23,622 bases of DNA from CAZFYZ01 sp964523735 (GTDB lineage Bacteria; Armatimonadota; UBA5829), in contig CAZFYZ010000058.1 in NCBI GenBank assembly GCA_964523735.1, positions 1 through 23,622 of the forward strand, in the 5' to 3' direction. Position 1 is the stretch's first letter; each line of letters starts with the position of its first letter. Positions 21,091-23,622 of the stretch are shown in pieces. Position numbers and translations under genes: made by a program. The notes under the pieces are model-generated. The model had not been told where the DNA came from and ran no database searches. It saw nothing but the letters and a program-made list of their open reading frames with translations.

Positions 21091-23037
21091 CTAGACCGCC
21101 CTCGCTATCGCCTTCTTGGTATAGCACTCGATCAGGTCGCCGACCTGGAAGTCGTTGAAGCCCTGGGTGGAGATGCCACACTCATAGCCCTGCGCCATCT
21201 CTCGGACCTCGTCTTTGATATGCCTCAGCGAGTCCAGCTTGCCTTCGTAAACGACCTCATTGTCACGCCGTACCCTGATGAGCTCGTTGCGCACGACACG
21301 GCCCTCGGTCACATAGCAGCCAGCTACTATACCCGCACCGGGGACTTTGAAAGTGGCTCGGCACTCGGCCTCACCCAAATGGACTTCCTCGTAGACCGGC
21401 TCAAGCAGACCGGCCATAGCGCCGCGAACGTCCTTGGTAAGCTCATAGATGACGTTATACACACGGATCTCGACGTGCTCCGCCTCAGCCATCCGCGCGG
21501 CCTGCGCATCCACCTTCACATTGAAACCAAGCACGATCGCGTTGGAGGCCGAAGCAAGCAGAATGTCCGACTCATTGACGTTCCCGACGCTTGAGTGGAT
21601 GATATCAACAGCCACTTCCTCGTGCTCGATCTTCACGAGTGACTGACGAACGGCCTCTTCCGAGCCCTGAACGTCCGCCTTTAGGATAACCGGCAGTTTC
21701 TTGACCACGCCCTCTTTGATCTGCCTATACAGGTCTTCGAGGGTGATCTTGCTTGTTGCCGCCATCCGCTCCTGGCGACTTTCCTGAGCGCGCTTCTCAG
21801 CGATGGCACGAGCCTCGCGATCATCCTTGGCGGACTCCATTTTGTCGCCGGCGGCAGGGGTGCTGGAAAGACCAAGCACCTCGACCGGAGTTGCAGGACC
21901 GGCCTTCGTCATTCGCTCGCCCTTGTCGTCGAACATGGCCTTGACCTTGCCGTAGGTCTCGCCAGCGACCACCGGGGTGCCGATCTTGAGGGTTCCCTTC
22001 TGAACGAGCACGGTAGCAACCGGCCCTCTCCTGGGGTCAACCTGTGCCTCAACGACGCTTCCAACTACCTTGCTGGTTGAGACCTCAGACTCCAGCTCAA
22101 GCATCTCGGCCTGGATCTGAATCATCTCCAGCAAGTCCTCGATCCCTTCGCCCTGCTTCGCTGAGACCTTCACGCAAATCGTGTCGCCGCCCCACTCCTC
22201 GGGAAGCAGGTTCTGCTCGGAGAGCTGTTGCAGCGTGCGCTCGATGTTGGCGCTGTCCTTGTCGATCTTGTTGATAGCCACGATGATCGGAACTTCCGCC
22301 GCTCGAGCGTGGTCAATAGCTTCAATCGTCTGCGGCATCACCGCGTCATCCGCCGCCACAACGAGAACGGCGATATCCGTGATGCTGGCCCCTCTGGCGC
22401 GCATCGCGGTAAAGGCCTCGTGGCCCGGAGTGTCAAGGAATGTGATCTTCTTGCCTTTCCATTCAACCTGGTAGGCGCCGATGTGCTGGGTTATCCCACC
22501 GAACTCGCGCTCAGTAACGTTGGTGCGGCGGATGGCGTCCAGCAGGGTGGTCTTTCCGTGGTCGACATGACCCATGACGGTAATAACCGGCGGCCTGGGA
22601 ACCAGCTTACCGGCATGCTTCGCCTTGGGACGCACTGCCTTGGCCGGCTTGTGCTCTTTGGCCGCGGTACCAGCCACCACTTTGATCGTGTAGCCCCATT
22701 TCTCCGCTACTTTGGCGGCTACATCGGAGCCGATCTGCTGGTTAACGCTCGCCAGAATCCCCATCTCCACGAGCCGCTTCTGTATATCGGCCGACTGAAG
22801 ACCCATCGCCTCCGCAAGCTCCCTGACCGAGAGCGCCGCGGGGATCGAAACGGTCTTCGCCTGGCTAATGATTCCCTTGTCCTGGGAGATCATCTCCCGA
22901 ACCGTCGCCGTAGTGGACTCATCCAGTACGCTGGACCCACCAGTGGCCGCTATTCCGAGTTCTCTGAGAACTGCCAGGAGGTCACTGTTCGTGATGCCCA
23001 GTTCCTTTGCGAGTTCGTAGACTTTTGTCTCGCTCAT
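21091..23037 (-). CDS. infB: Translation initiation factor IF-2
   Basis: A 648-residue IF-2, which brings initiator tRNA to the 30S subunit and promotes 50S joining. Two IF2_N-type modules (about residues 4-30 and 69-95) precede a short basic linker. The G domain has GHVDHGKT (156-163), DTPGHEAF (202-209) and NKID (256-259), followed by domains II to IV and the ending IECYTKKAIA. The N-terminal part is short compared with E. coli IF-2. ATG 23037 has AAGGTGG about 7 bases upstream. Heptamer repeats lie both before and after the gene. Confidence 0.98.
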   Translation of the reverse strand: MSETKVYELAKELGITNSDLLAVLRELGIAATGGSSVLDESTTATVREMISQDKGIISQAKTVSIPAALSVRELAEAMGLQSADIQKRLVEMGILASVNQQIGSDVAAKVAEKWGYTIKVVAGTAAKEHKPAKAVRPKAKHAGKLVPRPPVITVMGHVDHGKTTLLDAIRRTNVTEREFGGITQHIGAYQVEWKGKKITFLDTPGHEAFTAMRARGASITDIAVLVVAADDAVMPQTIEAIDHARAAEVPIIVAINKIDKDSANIERTLQQLSEQNLLPEEWGGDTICVKVSAKQGEGIEDLLEMIQIQAEMLELESEVSTSKVVGSVVEAQVDPRRGPVATVLVQKGTLKIGTPVVAGETYGKVKAMFDDKGERMTKAGPATPVEVLGLSSTPAAGDKMESAKDDREARAIAEKRAQESRQERMAATSKITLEDLYRQIKEGVVKKLPVILKADVQGSEEAVRQSLVKIEHEEVAVDIIHSSVGNVNESDILLASASNAIVLGFNVKVDAQAARMAEAEHVEIRVYNVIYELTKDVRGAMAGLLEPVYEEVHLGEAECRATFKVPGAGIVAGCYVTEGRVVRNELIRVRRDNEVVYEGKLDSLRHIKDEVREMAQGYECGISTQGFNDFQVGDLIECYTKKAIARAV

Positions 23038-23056
23038 TCTTTGTCCACCTTCTAGA

Positions 23057-23104
23057 GATTAGATGTTGGAGGTTAGAGGTTAGAAACCCCATGTCGGTAT
23101 GGGG
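23057..23104. repeat. Heptamer-unit repeat and hairpin between ylxR and infB
   Basis: Four 7-base units, GATTAGA, TGTTGGA, GGTTAGA, GGTTAGA (23057-23084), are followed by a perfect CCCCAT/ATGGGG stem with a 6-base loop (23087-23104). On the minus strand TTTCT follows the stem, a weak terminator-like or attenuator-like sign ahead of infB. The remaining 70 bases of this gap show nothing recognisable. Confidence 0.6.
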
Positions 23105-23175
23105 GAGATACAGGGGGACGCGAGAGGGGCATCAGAGGGGAAAGAGACGTGCGGAAAAGCCAAGCGGGTCAGACC

Positions 23176-23493
23176 TTATTCAGCTTTCATAGCACCGTTC
23201 CCCATTGCCATCGCGTTCTTCCCGGAATCACCCTCAGCCGCGAGATTCTCCAATTCAGTCTTCAGGCGTTCCGGAATCTCGCACCGCAGCGCCCTGCCCA
23301 ATTTATTAGTCTTAAGCGCGGCTGCCACACATTCCTTCGCGCCGCACAGGTAAGCGCCCCGTCCCGGCTCCTTGCCGGAGGGATCGATCCTCACATCACC
23401 ATCGCCAAGCCGCACAATGCGGACCAGGCTCTTCTTGTCCGAAGACACCCTGCACGACACGCACGTGCGAATCGGAGTCTTCTTAGCCCGCAT
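23176..23493 (-). CDS. rnpM: YlxR/RnpM-family RNA-binding protein
   Basis: A 105-residue protein of the YlxR (DUF448) family: TPIRTC11VSC14R, then KKSLVRIVR, GRGAYLCGAKEC and ALKTNKLGRAL. YlxR has recently been described as an RNase P modulator (RnpM) in Bacillus. The ATG at 23493 overlaps the preceding stop by one base (TGATG); a GTG one codon earlier is less likely. It has an extended C-terminal tail rich in Met, Gly and Lys. Between nusA and infB is its usual place. Confidence 0.94.
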   Translation of the reverse strand: MRAKKTPIRTCVSCRVSSDKKSLVRIVRLGDGDVRIDPSGKEPGRGAYLCGAKECVAAALKTNKLGRALRCEIPERLKTELENLAAEGDSGKNAMAMGNGAMKAE

Positions 23494-23622
23494 CACGCCT
23501 CGTCTTCGTCCGCGACCGGCTCTGCTTCCTCTTCGTCGGCAACCGGCAGATGCAGGACCTCGGACTCGTCTGTGGGGATATGAAGGCCTTTCGTATCCTC
23601 TACCGGCAGATGCAGGACTTCG
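23493..23622 (-). CDS. C-terminal end of a nusA-like gene (partial)
   Basis: The last 42 codons of a gene running off the window edge, ending in TGA that overlaps the ylxR ATG. Position before ylxR-infB, and an acidic C terminus, indicate NusA, the transcription elongation/termination factor, but no NusA core domain is visible here. The visible part consists of decapeptide-like repeats, VLHLPVEDTK, GLHIPTDESE, VLHLPVADEE, followed by an acidic end. The underlying DNA repeats GGTCCTGCATCTGCCGGT-like sequence at a 60-base spacing (plus-strand copies at 23542-23558 and 23602-23618). Confidence 0.75.
   Translation of the reverse strand, partial: EVLHLPVEDTKGLHIPTDESEVLHLPVADEEEAEPVADEDEA

Noticed and set aside
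5073..23104. CRISPR array for the short repeated sequences
   Set aside because: Units are 7 bases with no spacers and no cas genes are present.
1..23622. Transfer RNA, ribosomal RNA, insertion sequences or phage genes
   Set aside because: I looked for cloverleaf arms, rRNA-like blocks, transposases and integrases by eye and saw none.

Overview
The window (23,622 bases, moderately GC-rich) looks like a bacterial chromosome from an uncultured or little-studied lineage. The right half has the nusA-infB-rpsO-pnp gene order familiar from Firmicutes, Chloroflexi, Armatimonadota and related 'terrestrial' phyla, yet an archaeal-type IMP cyclohydrolase is also present. GTG and TTG starts are common. 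I cannot name the genus; an Armatimonadota-like or neighbouring lineage is a guess. A run of ten N at 16775-16784 marks an assembly join. No stretch longer than 300 bases lacks a gene; the longest gap is 4243-4457.

Left part, plus strand, 133-4242: a compact six-gene operon. It encodes an ArsR/SmtB-type thiol-rich repressor, a mini-thioredoxin, a membrane-tethered thioredoxin, an ArsP/DUF318-type permease, a secreted protein that joins a SurA-like chaperone region to a thioredoxin domain, and a CcdA-type electron carrier. Together they read as a thiol-redox relay built around a metalloid or organometalloid permease: CcdA would carry electrons across the membrane to two paralogous external thioredoxins, the mini-thioredoxin would act inside, and ArsR would sense the toxic thiophile. 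This is the best candidate for an under-described system.

Middle, 4458-9086: purO (plus strand, with a clear promoter); two overlapping tatA/tatB-like genes and a 1-phosphofructokinase-type sugar kinase (minus strand); a divergent DUF362 plus ferredoxin protein that may be translated from a leaderless mRNA; then ychF on the minus strand. A strong promoter followed by an intrinsic-terminator-like hairpin between DUF362 and ychF suggests a small RNA.

Right part, minus strand, 9087-23622: reading leftwards, the end of a nusA-like gene, rnpM/ylxR, infB, ylxP (DUF503), rbfA, nrnA, truB, ribF, a frameshifted tlyA, then rpsO and pnp with their own promoter, an M16 peptidase, dapB, asd, rnj and ychF. 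This unites transcription/translation factors, ribosome maturation, RNA decay (PNPase, RNase J, NrnA) and lysine/threonine precursor synthesis. Most genes touch or overlap.

Scattered through the intergenic spaces are four arrays of degenerate 7-base units (about 5073-5142, 14048-14173, 21035-21090, 23057-23084), each with its own word. Three abut a stop codon exactly and three have inverted arms. They look like one class of heptamer repeat.
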